A DNA stretch of 64,000 nucleotides from Hamadaea sp013361475 (GCF_040654195.1 NZ_JBFAHM010000005.1:62001-126000), one strand, 5' to 3'. Counted from the stretch's first letter, positions 8,770 through 18,231 are shown. Numbers and translations are program-made. The notes: generated by a model from the sequence alone, not told the origin.

Positions 8770-9733
8770 GCACAGCCCACTGACGGGTCAGCTCGTGCCC
8801 GAGGCGCTGCTTCTCGGTGAGGCTGCCCTGGCCGCTGAGGAAACCGGCGCGGCCGGTCTCGATGCACCACCGGGCCAGCTCGGCGTTGCTGTGGAACCAG
8901 AGGTCCTTGCGGCCGCCGTCGGCCAGGTCGAGGCTGCCCCAGGCGCTGGAGACGGGCAGCTCGGGATGGTCCAGGATGGTGTGGACCGCCAGGAGCCGCC
9001 CGGCTCGGTCGCGATAGGTCCGCAGGTGTACGCCGGGCGTGCCGACCTGGGCGGCCGCGACCGCCTCGGAGAGGTACCGTTTGCGCAGCCAGCGCCGGGT
9101 GTGATGCCGGTCGACCACCAGGTTGACGAGGCGACGCAGGTCCAGCGGGGTCACGGGCGCGCTGAGCTCGCCGTCCATGGTGGATTCGACGACGAGGTCG
9201 GTGTCGCGGGCGAGCCGGTTGTACACCGGGCGCAGGGGTCCTCGCCGGCGGCCGAGCGAGTGGGCGTACGCGTCGAAGTCGCCGAACCGGTTGGCGAAGT
9301 GGGCGATCGGTCCACCTTCCCGCGTGATCGCCGGCCGCCTTAGCACCGCCGGAAGCGTGTCGGCGATGATCTGTCGGAGCAGTACGCCCTGGACTCCGCG
9401 TACCTCGGCGAGGACGGCGTGGACCGCGTCGCCGAAGGCCTCAGGCTGTGCGGTGACGATGCCCGGAAAGCAGCTGGTCGTCAGGCTGTCGATGTCGAGG
9501 ATTCCGGCCATCGGCGCGCGTCGCCGGCCGATCCGGGGTCCGATGAAGCGTCCGGTGACCAACCCGGCGACGGCCGATCCATCATGGAGCGTCCCGATCA
9601 GGGCGGTCTGCTGGCCTCCGGCCGCTGCCGCGAGCACCAACGGCCAGGACCAGGCGACGCCCAGCCGGTTCTTCGCCACGAAGTCGGCCCAGCCGTCGGG
9701 CTCGGCAACACGATGTGGATCGTGGCGGCGCAC
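8693..9733 (-). CDS. Putative GNAT/CelD-FemAB-like acyltransferase
   Basis: About 346 residues. GTG 9733 was chosen because AGGG lies 7 nt upstream; GTG 9751 is an alternative. The layout (WADFVAKNRLGVAWSWPLVLA, GTLHDGSAVAGLVTGRF, HHTRRWLRKRYLSEAVAAAQ, VHTILDHPELPVSSAWGSLDLA) resembles two-lobed GNAT proteins of the CelD/BcsL group, which transfer acyl groups to polysaccharides or peptides. No active-site residue is certain. Its 3' end overlaps the first CapK-like gene tail-to-tail. Confidence 0.55.
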   Translation of the reverse strand: MRRHDPHRVAEPDGWADFVAKNRLGVAWSWPLVLAAAAGGQQTALIGTLHDGSAVAGLVTGRFIGPRIGRRRAPMAGILDIDSLTTSCFPGIVTAQPEAFGDAVHAVLAEVRGVQGVLLRQIIADTLPAVLRRPAITREGGPIAHFANRFGDFDAYAHSLGRRRGPLRPVYNRLARDTDLVVESTMDGELSAPVTPLDLRRLVNLVVDRHHTRRWLRKRYLSEAVAAAQVGTPGVHLRTYRDRAGRLLAVHTILDHPELPVSSAWGSLDLADGGRKDLWFHSNAELARWCIETGRAGFLSGQGSLTEKQRLGHELTRQWAVLIPSSPRRRTAPDRQQTSVPSAAPD

Positions 9734-9766
9734 TGTGAGACCCTGATGCACAACAACATCTTTACA

Positions 9767-9799
9767 TGTATGGCTCGAACCCGTGTACGGCTCGAACCC
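9767..9799. repeat. Tandem 16-bp direct repeat between divergent genes
   Basis: TGTAYGGCTCGAACCC occurs at 9767-9782 and 9784-9799 with one difference and a 17-bp period. It sits between the divergent acyltransferase and second CapK-like genes, just upstream of the latter's ATG, so it may be an operator pair. Confidence 0.5.
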
Positions 9800-9809
9800 A
9801 GGGACGACG

Positions 9810-11099
9810 ATGACCCGCCTGCCCCACCGTATTCCGATCCTGCCGGTCCTGGCCAATGTGGCGACCGCCCGCGCGAGGGACCGCGCCCGGCCCGAGCGGA
9901 TCGCCGAGCTTCAGGCTCGTCTGCTGACCCAGCTCGTACGCCACGCGGCGGCCGACGTGCCGCACTACCGGGAGGTCTACGACCCGGCGGTCGTCGCCCG
10001 GTTCCAGGGGCCGCAGGATCTGCCGCTGCTCCCGCTGCTGGACCGGTCGACGGTCAACGCGCTCGGGCCGTCCGGCGGCCTGCTGGCGGACGGGCACACG
10101 CCGGAGTCCACGCGCATGGCCAGCACCAGTGGATCGACCGGTCATCCGGCGACGTTCTACTACTCCGAGGAAGATCTCAGCTACCTGCGGGCGACCTTCC
10201 TCTGGGACCTGCTGGCCTGCGGGATGCGCCCGTGGGACCGGGTCGGCTACTTCCGCGTCTACGGTTTCCGCAAGCATCGGCTGGAACGCCTCGGGCTGGC
10301 GGGCAACGTGCACGTCGACACCAGCAAGTCGATCGCCGAGCAGGCGGACGCGGTGCTGGCCGGGCGGCCGACGATCCTGTGGGGCTTCCCGTCGATGATC
10401 GCGGCGGTCGGCGCCGAGCTGCGGCGTCGCGGCATCCGCTACCCGTACGCCCGGGTGATCGTCTTCGCCGGGGAGTCGACGCTCATCGGCGGACGCACCG
10501 AGGCATTGGAGTACTTCGGGGCCAAGGGTCACGAGACGTACGCGTCGGTGGAGGCGTACACGATCGCGCGGACGTGCGTACGCGGGAACATGCATCTGCG
10601 GTCCGGTGACGTCGTGGTGGAGGTGATCCGCGACGACGGTTCGGTGGCGTTGGCCGACGGCGTCGGGGAGATCGTGGTGACACGACTGCACGCGCAGGCG
10701 AATCCGCTGATCCGCTACCGGCTGGGCGACCGCGTCGAGATCGGGCCGAACGACTGCGACTGCGGCACGTCGCACATGCCCATTCTGCGGTCGGTGCTGG
10801 GCCGGGTCGAGGACCGGATCGAGACGAAGGACGGCGTCCTGCGCAACGGCAACTTCATCGCGTCGCTGATCTATCCGCTGAGCCGGGAGGGTCGCCTGCT
10901 GCGGATCCAAATGGTCCAGGAGCGGCCCGGCGCGTTGCGCCTGCTGGCGGTGGCCACAGACGGCGCACAGGCCGAGGTCGAGCGGCAACTACGCGAGGCG
11001 ATCGCGCCCGCGGCGAGCCAGTTCGACCTCGACGTCGCGATGGTGGACGCGATCACGCCCGAACCGAACGGCAAGATCCGTCTCGTGAAGCGGCTCTGA
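9810..11099 (+). CDS. CapK/PaaK-like adenylate-forming enzyme (second of two)
   Basis: 429 residues; ATG 9810 is preceded by AGGGA. The P-loop is MASTSGSTGHPATF; other motifs are VIVFAGESTL, YASVEAYTIAR, IRYRLGDRVE and CDCGTSHMP. It shares the superfamily fold with the 7432 gene but is clearly diverged, so the two probably activate different acids or act on different acceptors. It is one base upstream of the UGM-like gene and cotranscribed with it. Confidence 0.85.
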   Translation: MTRLPHRIPILPVLANVATARARDRARPERIAELQARLLTQLVRHAAADVPHYREVYDPAVVARFQGPQDLPLLPLLDRSTVNALGPSGGLLADGHTPESTRMASTSGSTGHPATFYYSEEDLSYLRATFLWDLLACGMRPWDRVGYFRVYGFRKHRLERLGLAGNVHVDTSKSIAEQADAVLAGRPTILWGFPSMIAAVGAELRRRGIRYPYARVIVFAGESTLIGGRTEALEYFGAKGHETYASVEAYTIARTCVRGNMHLRSGDVVVEVIRDDGSVALADGVGEIVVTRLHAQANPLIRYRLGDRVEIGPNDCDCGTSHMPILRSVLGRVEDRIETKDGVLRNGNFIASLIYPLSREGRLLRIQMVQERPGALRLLAVATDGAQAEVERQLREAIAPAASQFDLDVAMVDAITPEPNGKIRLVKRL

Positions 11100-11100
11100 C

Positions 11101-12195
11101 ATGACGATACGCGTGATCGGCGCCGGCCTCGCCGGGGCGACCGTCGCACATCTCCTGCACCGGGCCGGGCGAACCGTCGAGGTCCTCGAGGGTGATCCGA
11201 CCTGGGGTGGGCAACTGCGTACGGCCAGCGCCGGGGGGATCCTCTACGAGCCGGCCGGGGCGCACATCTTCCACACCTCCGACACGGCCGTCTGGCAGAT
11301 GGTGACCCGTCTCGTCGAACTGCTGCCGTATCGGCACGCCGTGCGTACCGAGGCGTTCGACCGGGTGCTGAGCTGGCCTCCGCAACTGTCGGAGCTGCGC
11401 GAACTGCCGCAGTGGCCGGCCATCGAGCGGGAACTCGCGAGCCGCCCGGCGGTGCCGAGCGCGGACAACTTCGAGTCGTGGTGCGTCGGCCTGATGGGCG
11501 AGACGCTCTATCACGAGTTCATCGAGGGCTACACCCGCAAGCAGTGGGGCGAGGATCCCAAGAACCTCACGGCGGCGTGGGCGCCCAAACGCATCGAGCT
11601 GCGCGAGGACGGCTACCGCGATCTGTTCCGCGACCCGCACCAGGGGTGGCCGCGTGGCGGCTACCCCAGGCTCCTCGACGCCCTGTTGCGCGACGTGCCG
11701 GTCGTCATGGGTCGGCGGATCACGATCGACGACTGGGAGGACGTCTGCGCCGGGGCGGAGGCGATCGTGGTCACCTGCGCGCTCGACGAGTTCTTCGCCT
11801 CGCACCTCGGCGCGCTGCCGTGGCGAGGCGTCCGCCTCGTGAACCACTATCTGCCCGGCGTGGACCACGTCCTGCCGTGCGGGGTGCTCAACACGCCCAG
11901 CCCGCTCAAGCCGCACACTCGCGCGATCGAGACGAAGTGGATGAGCGGCCAGACCGAGCCGGGCACCGTGGTCAGCTACGAGTATCCGGGCGCGCCCGCA
12001 CGGCACTATCCGATCGACGACGTCGCGGGAGCGAATCGGGCGCTGGCCCGGCGCTACCTCGACGAACTGTCGGCGTTGCCCGGCCCGGCCCGGTTCGTCG
12101 CGGGCCGCCTGGCCACCTACACCTACATCGACATGGACCAGGTGATCCGGCAGGGGATCAATACTGCTCGGCGGGTACTGGAGGCGCTGGTGTGA
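11101..12195 (+). CDS. glf: UDP-galactopyranose mutase-like flavoprotein
   Basis: 364 residues, FAD-binding. The N-terminal dinucleotide motif is VIGAGLAGATVAHLL followed by WGGQLRT. The GLF signature FIEGYTRKQWGEDP and the C-terminal TYTYIDMDQVI match UDP-galactopyranose mutases, which ring-contract UDP-Galp to UDP-Galf. The usual substrate-site arginines could not be placed with confidence, so it may act on another NDP-sugar. It starts one base after the preceding stop and converges with a membrane-protein gene, overlapping it by 38 bp. Confidence 0.82.
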   Translation: MTIRVIGAGLAGATVAHLLHRAGRTVEVLEGDPTWGGQLRTASAGGILYEPAGAHIFHTSDTAVWQMVTRLVELLPYRHAVRTEAFDRVLSWPPQLSELRELPQWPAIERELASRPAVPSADNFESWCVGLMGETLYHEFIEGYTRKQWGEDPKNLTAAWAPKRIELREDGYRDLFRDPHQGWPRGGYPRLLDALLRDVPVVMGRRITIDDWEDVCAGAEAIVVTCALDEFFASHLGALPWRGVRLVNHYLPGVDHVLPCGVLNTPSPLKPHTRAIETKWMSGQTEPGTVVSYEYPGAPARHYPIDDVAGANRALARRYLDELSALPGPARFVAGRLATYTYIDMDQVIRQGINTARRVLEALV

Positions 12196-12838
12196 CCGCT
12201 GGGGCGCCGGCGTCGAACCGGTCGACCCAGCGGCCCAGCGGCGCCACGAGCACGGCGACCGCGAGCGCCAGGTGAATCGCGCAGAACACGATCGCCACGG
12301 TCGCCGTCGGCGGCCCGCCCACGAAGACCGCGATGTGCGAGGCCCACTTCAGGTGCTCCGGCCGTGGCCCCTCCCAGTCCGCCGTGAAGTAATAGGTCAG
12401 ATCGTTCAACCCCGAGATCAAGACCAGGATGCCCGCGAGTCCCGCGCGCAACGTGCGTCCTGCGGTCGCGCCGCCCAGACGGTACGCGAACAGCACCGCC
12501 AGTACGGTGAACGCGTTGACGAAGATCGTCCACTGATACAGCTCCGGGAACGCGGCGTCCTGGTTCGGTGATTCGGCGTACCCGAAGATGTTGTGGACAT
12601 TGAGCGTGTCCACCACGCCCATGTAGCCCAGGAGCAGCACCCCGACGAGCGCCAGGCTCAGCCCGGGGCGCTGAGGGAACAACGCTATCGCGAGCACCGC
12701 GCAGAGCAGGGGTGCGGTTTTGAAGAGCACCTCGCCCACGTTGTCGATCGTGCGATCGGCGGGCAGCACCACCATGATGGCGTAGGCCAGCGCGGCGCCG
12801 GCCGCCGCGGGCAGCAGCCAGAACCAGCGCCGCATCAT
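12158..12838 (-). CDS. Polytopic membrane protein, unknown
   Basis: 226 residues with about six transmembrane segments (WFWLLPAAAGAALAYAIMV, TAPLLCAVLAIALF, SLALVGVLLLGYMG, WTIFVNAFTVLAVLFAY, AGLAGILVLISGL, IAVFVGGPPTATVAIVF). No family is recognised. ATG 12838 overlaps the carbamoyltransferase stop (ATGA), so it is translated with that gene and may serve the same glycan pathway, for instance as a membrane partner. Confidence 0.8.
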   Translation of the reverse strand: MMRRWFWLLPAAAGAALAYAIMVVLPADRTIDNVGEVLFKTAPLLCAVLAIALFPQRPGLSLALVGVLLLGYMGVVDTLNVHNIFGYAESPNQDAAFPELYQWTIFVNAFTVLAVLFAYRLGGATAGRTLRAGLAGILVLISGLNDLTYYFTADWEGPRPEHLKWASHIAVFVGGPPTATVAIVFCAIHLALAVAVLVAPLGRWVDRFDAGAPAVTPAPPVPAEQY

Positions 12839-14616
12839 TTCTGCGTCCAGAAGGGACCGAGGGCCAGCGCGTCCATGTCGGTCCGCAGATAGCACGAGAC
12901 GGCCTCGGCCGGCGTGCAGACGATCGGCTCCTCGTTGTCGTTGAAGGACGTGTTCACGACCATGGGCACGCCGGTCAGCTCCTCGAAGCGCGAGATCATC
13001 CGATGGTAGCGGGGATTGTCGGCCGCCGAGACGGTCTGCACGCGGGCGGTGCCGTCGGCATGGGTGATCGCCGGAACCCGCTCGCGCTGGTGCTCCAGCA
13101 CGTCGAAGACGAGCAGCATCACCGGCGACGGGTAGCCGGAGGCGAAGTACTCTCCGGCCCGCTCCACCAGGCAGGACGGCGCGAACGGCCGGAACGGCTC
13201 GCGGTGTTTGACCTTCTCGTTCAGGCGGTCCTTGGTGTCCTTGCCCCGCGGATCGGCCAGGATCGACCGGTTGCCCAGCGCGCGTGGCCCGCACTCCATC
13301 CGGTCCTGGAACCAGCCCACGATCTTGCCGTCGGCCAGCGCCCGCGCGGTGGTGTCCGTGATGTCGTCTGTGCGCTCGTACGCCAGCCCGGCGTCGGCGA
13401 GCGCCTTATCCATCTCAGCCTCCGAGTAGCTCGGCCCGAGGAAGATGTAGCCGCCGGTCGGCCGCGGTGCGCCCTGCGTGACGGCGACCTGGACGGCCGC
13501 GCCGAGCGCCGAACCGTCGTCGGCCGCGGCGGGCTGGGCGAAGAACTCCTCGAACGGCGTCTCCAGGAAGATCCGCCCGTTCATGACGCTGTTGAGGGCG
13601 ACGCCGCCGGCCGTCACGAGGTTCGTCTCACCCGTGTGCTGCTGAAGCCAGCGCGCGACGTGCAGCCCCGCCTCCTCCAGGGTGGCCTGGAGCCCGTACG
13701 CGATGTCGGCGTAGTGCTGGGGGACGGCGTCCCGTGTACGCGGCCGGGGCGGGCCGAACCGCTCGAGGAACTTGGGCGCCATCTGATGCTTGCCGGTGGC
13801 GTGGTGGCGGAACCAGCTCAGGTCCAGCTCGTACCGGCCGTCCGGGAGCAGGTGGACCAGTTCCTTCATCGCCTCGACGTGGGTGGGCTCGCCGTACGCG
13901 GCCAACCCCATGACCTTGCCCTCGTCCCGGGTCGGGTGGAAGCCGAGATAGCTGGTGACACAGGCGTACAGGGCGCCGAGGGAGTGCGGGAACTTGACTC
14001 GGCGTACGTCGCGGATGCGGTCTCCTTCGCCGACGGCCAGGTAGGTCGAGGTGCCGTCGCTGCCGATGCCGTCCCAGGTGATGACGGCGGCCCGCTCGAA
14101 CGGCGAGAGCAGGTACGCGCTGGCCGCATGCGAAATGTGGTGGTCGACCAGGTGCACCTGGAACTTGACCGGGCCGGTGTGGCCGACGGCGTCGCAGACG
14201 ACCTTCTTCATCGTCAGTGACCGCTTCAGGTGCAGAAGCAGCGCGCCGCCGACGTTGTAGTCGTCCGAGTGCTGCTGTACGCCGCCCGATCGCAGCGTCG
14301 CGGTGAGCCCGCTGGCCCGGCCGTCGTAGGTGCCGGCGTCGTTGCGGAACACCGCCAGCGTGGCCGGCAGGTGGCGGACGAAGTGCCCCAGCGCGTGCTG
14401 GACCTCCTTGCGCGCCTGCCAGAAGTACGCCACGTGATCGACGTCGCCGAGGGTGATGCCCTCCATCGCCAAGCACTGCTGGATGGCCTTGCCGGGGAAG
14501 GTCCCGTCGTGTTTGACGCGAGATATCCGCTCTTCCTCGACAAAAGCCACGATCCGGCCGTCGCGGACGAGTGCCGCCGCCGAGTCGTGATGCTGGTTGA
14601 TGCCGAGCACGTACAT
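12835..14616 (-). CDS. NodU/CmcH/TobZ-type O-carbamoyltransferase
   Basis: 593 residues from ATG 14616. The N-terminal Kae1/ASKHA half has GINQHHDSAAAL and the metal-binding region DHHISHAASAYL. The C-terminal YrdC-like half has WFQDRMECGPRALGNRS and NTSFNDNEEPIVCTP. Family members transfer a carbamoyl group from carbamoyl phosphate via carbamoyl-AMP to a sugar or polyketide hydroxyl. Placed among sugar and acyl enzymes it likely decorates the glycan. It is divergent from the GT2 gene across a palindrome-rich 215-bp gap and coupled to the membrane protein downstream. Confidence 0.92.
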   Translation of the reverse strand: MYVLGINQHHDSAAALVRDGRIVAFVEEERISRVKHDGTFPGKAIQQCLAMEGITLGDVDHVAYFWQARKEVQHALGHFVRHLPATLAVFRNDAGTYDGRASGLTATLRSGGVQQHSDDYNVGGALLLHLKRSLTMKKVVCDAVGHTGPVKFQVHLVDHHISHAASAYLLSPFERAAVITWDGIGSDGTSTYLAVGEGDRIRDVRRVKFPHSLGALYACVTSYLGFHPTRDEGKVMGLAAYGEPTHVEAMKELVHLLPDGRYELDLSWFRHHATGKHQMAPKFLERFGPPRPRTRDAVPQHYADIAYGLQATLEEAGLHVARWLQQHTGETNLVTAGGVALNSVMNGRIFLETPFEEFFAQPAAADDGSALGAAVQVAVTQGAPRPTGGYIFLGPSYSEAEMDKALADAGLAYERTDDITDTTARALADGKIVGWFQDRMECGPRALGNRSILADPRGKDTKDRLNEKVKHREPFRPFAPSCLVERAGEYFASGYPSPVMLLVFDVLEHQRERVPAITHADGTARVQTVSAADNPRYHRMISRFEELTGVPMVVNTSFNDNEEPIVCTPAEAVSCYLRTDMDALALGPFWTQK

Positions 14617-14644
14617 GCGGCCGCACCCCGATCTTCGTCGATAG

Positions 14645-14679
14645 GTCGATTGAGTGTGCCAACTCGTCACTCGATCGAC
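14645..14679. promoter_or_regulatory. Inverted repeat in divergent promoter region
   Basis: Arms GTCGATTGAGTG (14645-14656) and CACTCGATCGAC (14668-14679) pair at 11 of 12 positions. They lie 29 bp from the carbamoyltransferase start. The same gap (14617-14831) also has CCGGTT/AACCGG at 14726-14740 and GTGTCGACAC at 14758-14767, so it is a likely control region for both operons. Confidence 0.5.
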
Positions 14680-14831
14680 AACCCTCCAAAGTGACCAATA
14701 GATCTGTGCGTTTGGCCTGCTGGATCCGGTTGCGAACCGGTCGTGAGCCATGGCAAGGTGTCGACACAGGCAGATGTGTCGACTTAGACATCCACATGAT
14801 GTGATGTCGAAGTCGATGAACGAGGCGCGAT

Positions 14832-15842
14832 GTGGCGCCAGAGGGGTGGCCCGCGGTGCGGGGACGTGACCGACCGGAAGATTTCGCCGTCACCGTCGTC
14901 GTCCCCTGCCTCAACGAGGCCGACAACGTCGACGCCGTTTACCAGGAGATCGTCGAGGAGCTGTCCGGGTACGCCGGACTGGAGGTGCTCTTCGTCGACG
15001 ACGGCAGCACCGACGCCACCCTCGACCGGTTCCGGGTCCTCGCCGAACGCGATCCGGCCGTGTCCTACCTGTCGTTCACCCGCAACTACGGCCTCGAAGC
15101 GGCCTTCTCCGCGGGTTACCGCTACGCACGCCATCCGTGGCTGCTGCACCTGGACGCCGATCTCCAGTTCCCGCCGGCCGAGGCACACAAGCTGATCGCC
15201 AAGGCGACGGAGGGCTACGACGCCGTCTTCGGCATCCGCGTCGACCGCCAGGACCGGCTGCTGCGGCGCCTCGCCAGCGGCCTGCACGAGGTCATCGCCC
15301 GGCGGCTGCTGCGGATCGACATCCCGTCCGGCGGCACGAGCTTCCGGCTGGTCCGCACCGAACTCGCCCGCCGGGTCGTCGACCTTCGCCTGGGTACGCC
15401 GTACTTCATGGCGGCGCTGCCCCGCCTCACGCGCAACTGGACGACGACCCCGACCGCCCACCGCGCCCGCCGGGGCGGCGAACCGAAGGTGACCGTACGC
15501 GGCCTGGCCCGCCACGCCGTGGAACTGTTCATGTCCTACTCGGTCCGGCCGATCACCTTCGCGGGCATGCTCGCCCTGTTCACGAGCTTCTGCGCGCTGG
15601 TCGGGGCGATCATGGCGATCCTGAGCCACCCGTCGGCGGCCGTCCTGACCGGGATAGCGCTGTCCGGCGGCCTGCTGAGCCTGGCGGTCATCGCCCGCTA
15701 CCTCGTGCACATCGCGCGCGGCCATCCGAGTACGCCGCAGTTCCTCATCCAGGAGGCGAACATCCCGGTCCGCGACGAGGATCGCCTGTACGCAGCGCCG
15801 CCGGCCGGTCAGGTCTCGGCACTCGTGGAGCACGTGTCATGA
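14832..15842 (+). CDS. GT2 glycosyltransferase, dolichol-phosphate-mannose-synthase/DPG type, membrane-anchored
   Basis: 336 residues, GTG start. GT-A fold: VTVVVPCLNEADNV, VLFVDDGSTDAT, the DxD-type LHLDADLQFPP (~107) and FGIRVDRQDRLLRR. Two C-terminal membrane spans (~235-255, 265-285) match bacterial polyprenyl-phosphate glycosyltransferases (ArnC/GtrB-like). It probably transfers a sugar from an NDP donor to a lipid-phosphate carrier. It is the first gene of a three-gene operon linked by ATGA and GTGA overlaps. Confidence 0.9.
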   Translation: MAPEGWPAVRGRDRPEDFAVTVVVPCLNEADNVDAVYQEIVEELSGYAGLEVLFVDDGSTDATLDRFRVLAERDPAVSYLSFTRNYGLEAAFSAGYRYARHPWLLHLDADLQFPPAEAHKLIAKATEGYDAVFGIRVDRQDRLLRRLASGLHEVIARRLLRIDIPSGGTSFRLVRTELARRVVDLRLGTPYFMAALPRLTRNWTTTPTAHRARRGGEPKVTVRGLARHAVELFMSYSVRPITFAGMLALFTSFCALVGAIMAILSHPSAAVLTGIALSGGLLSLAVIARYLVHIARGHPSTPQFLIQEANIPVRDEDRLYAAPPAGQVSALVEHVS

Positions 15843-17035
15843 CTGGAACCATCGCCGTCTTGGGGGGTGCTGACGGGGCCATCACGACTCTGGTCACCGC
15901 GCGCCGATTGGGCTTGACCACCCTCTGCGTGGACGCGCGGACCGACGCCCCGGCCGTCGGATACGCCGACGAGTTCCTCAACGTCAGCACCCGCGACGTC
16001 GACCAGCTCGCGAAGCGGCTGAGCCGGCGGACCGACCTGGCCGGGGTGGTGTCCCCGGCGAGCGACGTCAACCTGCCCGCCCAGTACCAGCTGGCCGAGC
16101 GCCTGGGATTGCCGAGCGGGCTGTCACTGCAGGCTTTGCGGGCCTCTGTCGACAAGGGCTACTTCCGCGAAGTCTGCGAGGGCCTGGGGCTGCCAGGCCC
16201 CCGCTTCGCCCAAGGATCCCCCGCGGCGGTACGCGCAGCGGCCCGAGACCTGCGCTTCCCGGTCATGGTCAAGCCGACCGATTCCAGTGGTGGACGTGGC
16301 ATCAGCCTCTGCGCCTCCCCGTCCGATCTGGACGAGGCGATCGCGGCGGCGGTGGCGTACTCGGCGTCGGCGGTCGTCATCGTCGAGGAGTATCTCGCCG
16401 GCGACCACTACGCCGTGGAAGCCGTCGTCGAGGACGGCCGGGTCGTCCTGTTCGGGCTGGGCGCCCGCAGACTGACGGAACCACCGCATTTCGTGACCAT
16501 GGAACACACGATGCCGGGCGGAGATCCCGCGCTGGTCGCGCGCTGCCGCGAGATCATCGACCGCATCGTGACGACTCTCGGCTACGCGTGGGGATCGCTG
16601 AACGCCGACCTGCTCATCGACGCCGACGGCCGGATCGTCGTCATCGAGATGGGCGCCCGGCTCGGCGGCAACGGCTCCGCCGAACTGCTCGGCCTCATCC
16701 ACGGCATCGACGTGACCGCGGCGTACGTGACCGCTGCCGTCGGCCGGCGTCCCGATCTGGCCGCTACGTCGAGCGGGTGTGCGGCGATGCGCGTCCTGAA
16801 GACCGGTGCGGCGGGCAAACTCGTCGCCGTCCACGGGCTGGCCGAGGTGCGCGCCCTGCCGGGCGTCGTCGACCTCATCCTGGCGGCCCGGCCCGGCGAC
16901 CACGTCGAGCCGTACGCCCGAGCCGGGGCGAAGCTCGGTTACCTGCTCGCCCGCGCCGACGACCAGCCCAGTCTGGAGCGCGTCCTCGCCGAAGTGGACG
17001 CCCTCGTGCGCATCGAGGTCGAGCCGGAGGCGTGA
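15839..17035 (+). CDS. ATP-grasp ligase (carbamoyl-phosphate-synthase-L-like)
   Basis: 398 residues. Start ATG 15839 overlaps the preceding stop. The order is a pre-ATP-grasp Rossmann part (IAVLGGADGAITTLVTARRL), the ATP-grasp glycine loop FPVMVKPTDSSGGRGI, VVIVEEYLAGDHYAVE and the metal-binding EMGARLGGNG. Such enzymes join an acyl phosphate to an amine. Between a GT2 and a flippase it probably attaches an amino acid or amine to the glycan; the substrate cannot be read from the sequence. Confidence 0.88.
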   Translation: MTGTIAVLGGADGAITTLVTARRLGLTTLCVDARTDAPAVGYADEFLNVSTRDVDQLAKRLSRRTDLAGVVSPASDVNLPAQYQLAERLGLPSGLSLQALRASVDKGYFREVCEGLGLPGPRFAQGSPAAVRAAARDLRFPVMVKPTDSSGGRGISLCASPSDLDEAIAAAVAYSASAVVIVEEYLAGDHYAVEAVVEDGRVVLFGLGARRLTEPPHFVTMEHTMPGGDPALVARCREIIDRIVTTLGYAWGSLNADLLIDADGRIVVIEMGARLGGNGSAELLGLIHGIDVTAAYVTAAVGRRPDLAATSSGCAAMRVLKTGAAGKLVAVHGLAEVRALPGVVDLILAARPGDHVEPYARAGAKLGYLLARADDQPSLERVLAEVDALVRIEVEPEA

Positions 17036-18231
17036 CCGTGGTGCTGCCGCGGCCACGCATCGTCGCCGCACTTCTCGCCGGGCGCGGGATCTACCGGATC
17101 GCCACCTACGCCGGTGGCCTGGCTCTGCTCCATCATTGGGGATCGGCCGGCTTCGCCGCGTACGCCACCGCCGTCGGCGGCCTGGCCTGGCTGACGCAGC
17201 TGGTGTCCAGCGGCCCGGAGAAGGCCGCCCTGAACCTGGTGCCCTTGAGCGGCGGCGCGGGCCTGGCCCGATTCTTCCGAGCCCTGGCGGCGGGCGTGCT
17301 CGGCCTTGCGCTCTTCGTCGCGACCCTCGCATTCATCGGGGGTGCACGCCTCTACGCCACCGCCGCAGTCCTTGCGGTCGGCGTCGGCACCGCGACGGTT
17401 CTGGCCGCGCTCCACCGCCTCAACGGCCGGCCGCTCGCGGACAGCCTCGGCTTCCTGGGCCTCGCCGGTGTCTACGCGGCCGCGGTCGCCAGCGCGTACG
17501 TGGGCGGCGGTCCGTTGGACATCCTGCTGCTGCTGTGCGCCGGAACGCTGACCGTCAACGCGATCTTGCTCGCCGGCCTCCGCCTCCCGGCCGTCCCGCC
17601 GTCGCCCGGCGTTCCCGCGCCCGTTTCGCGGGCGGCGGCCCTGCGGGCGGTCGCCGTGCTCGGAACCGCCGAGATCCTCGGCGTCCTCGGCGTCTCGGTG
17701 CTCTATCTCGCCTTCGCCGCCGCCGATCGCGCCGACCAGACGAGCCTGTTCTACCTGTTGGTGGTCGTCTCGGCGGCGGTCTCGACCGGCTGGGGCTACC
17801 TGCTCCGTCTCGCCCAGCCGACCGTGGCGCTGCGCATCGAGCACGCCGGGGAATCCGCCGCCTGGTCCGCCGCCCGACGAAGTCTTATATGGACGGTCGG
17901 TCTCGGCGCGCCTGCCGCCATCATCGTGGGCCTCCTGGGCCGCACGGCGGTTTGGGCCTACGTCGCACTCACCATCGAGATCCTGTTGTACGCCGCCAAC
18001 GCCGTCACCGCCCTGCTTCTGGAAGCCAGCGGCGCCCGAGGCCGGCGCTGGTCCGCCGCCGCCTCGGTCGCTCAGCTCGCCGCGGTCGCCGGGGTCGGCT
18101 GGGTGCTGGTCCCGGCGGCTGGAGCCACCGGCGGCGTCGTCTCCCTCCTCGCCGGCGAACTGGCCCGAGCCCTGGTCATGCTGGCGTTGACCCGGCGATC
18201 CGGTGTACCCGCGACCCTTCCAGCGTCGTGA
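17032..18231 (+). CDS. Flippase-like polytopic membrane protein (Wzx/MATE superfamily)
   Basis: 399 residues with about 10-12 hydrophobic segments and few charges, as in O-antigen/teichoic-acid translocases (GRGIYRIATYAGGLALL, TSLFYLLVVVSAAVSTGWGYL). GTG 17032 overlaps the ATP-grasp stop by 4 bp, giving tight coupling. It would flip the lipid-linked product made by the GT2 and ligase enzymes. The 3' end overlaps the histidine phosphatase gene by 56 bp. Confidence 0.8.
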   Translation: MTVVLPRPRIVAALLAGRGIYRIATYAGGLALLHHWGSAGFAAYATAVGGLAWLTQLVSSGPEKAALNLVPLSGGAGLARFFRALAAGVLGLALFVATLAFIGGARLYATAAVLAVGVGTATVLAALHRLNGRPLADSLGFLGLAGVYAAAVASAYVGGGPLDILLLLCAGTLTVNAILLAGLRLPAVPPSPGVPAPVSRAAALRAVAVLGTAEILGVLGVSVLYLAFAAADRADQTSLFYLLVVVSAAVSTGWGYLLRLAQPTVALRIEHAGESAAWSAARRSLIWTVGLGAPAAIIVGLLGRTAVWAYVALTIEILLYAANAVTALLLEASGARGRRWSAAASVAQLAAVAGVGWVLVPAAGATGGVVSLLAGELARALVMLALTRRSGVPATLPAS

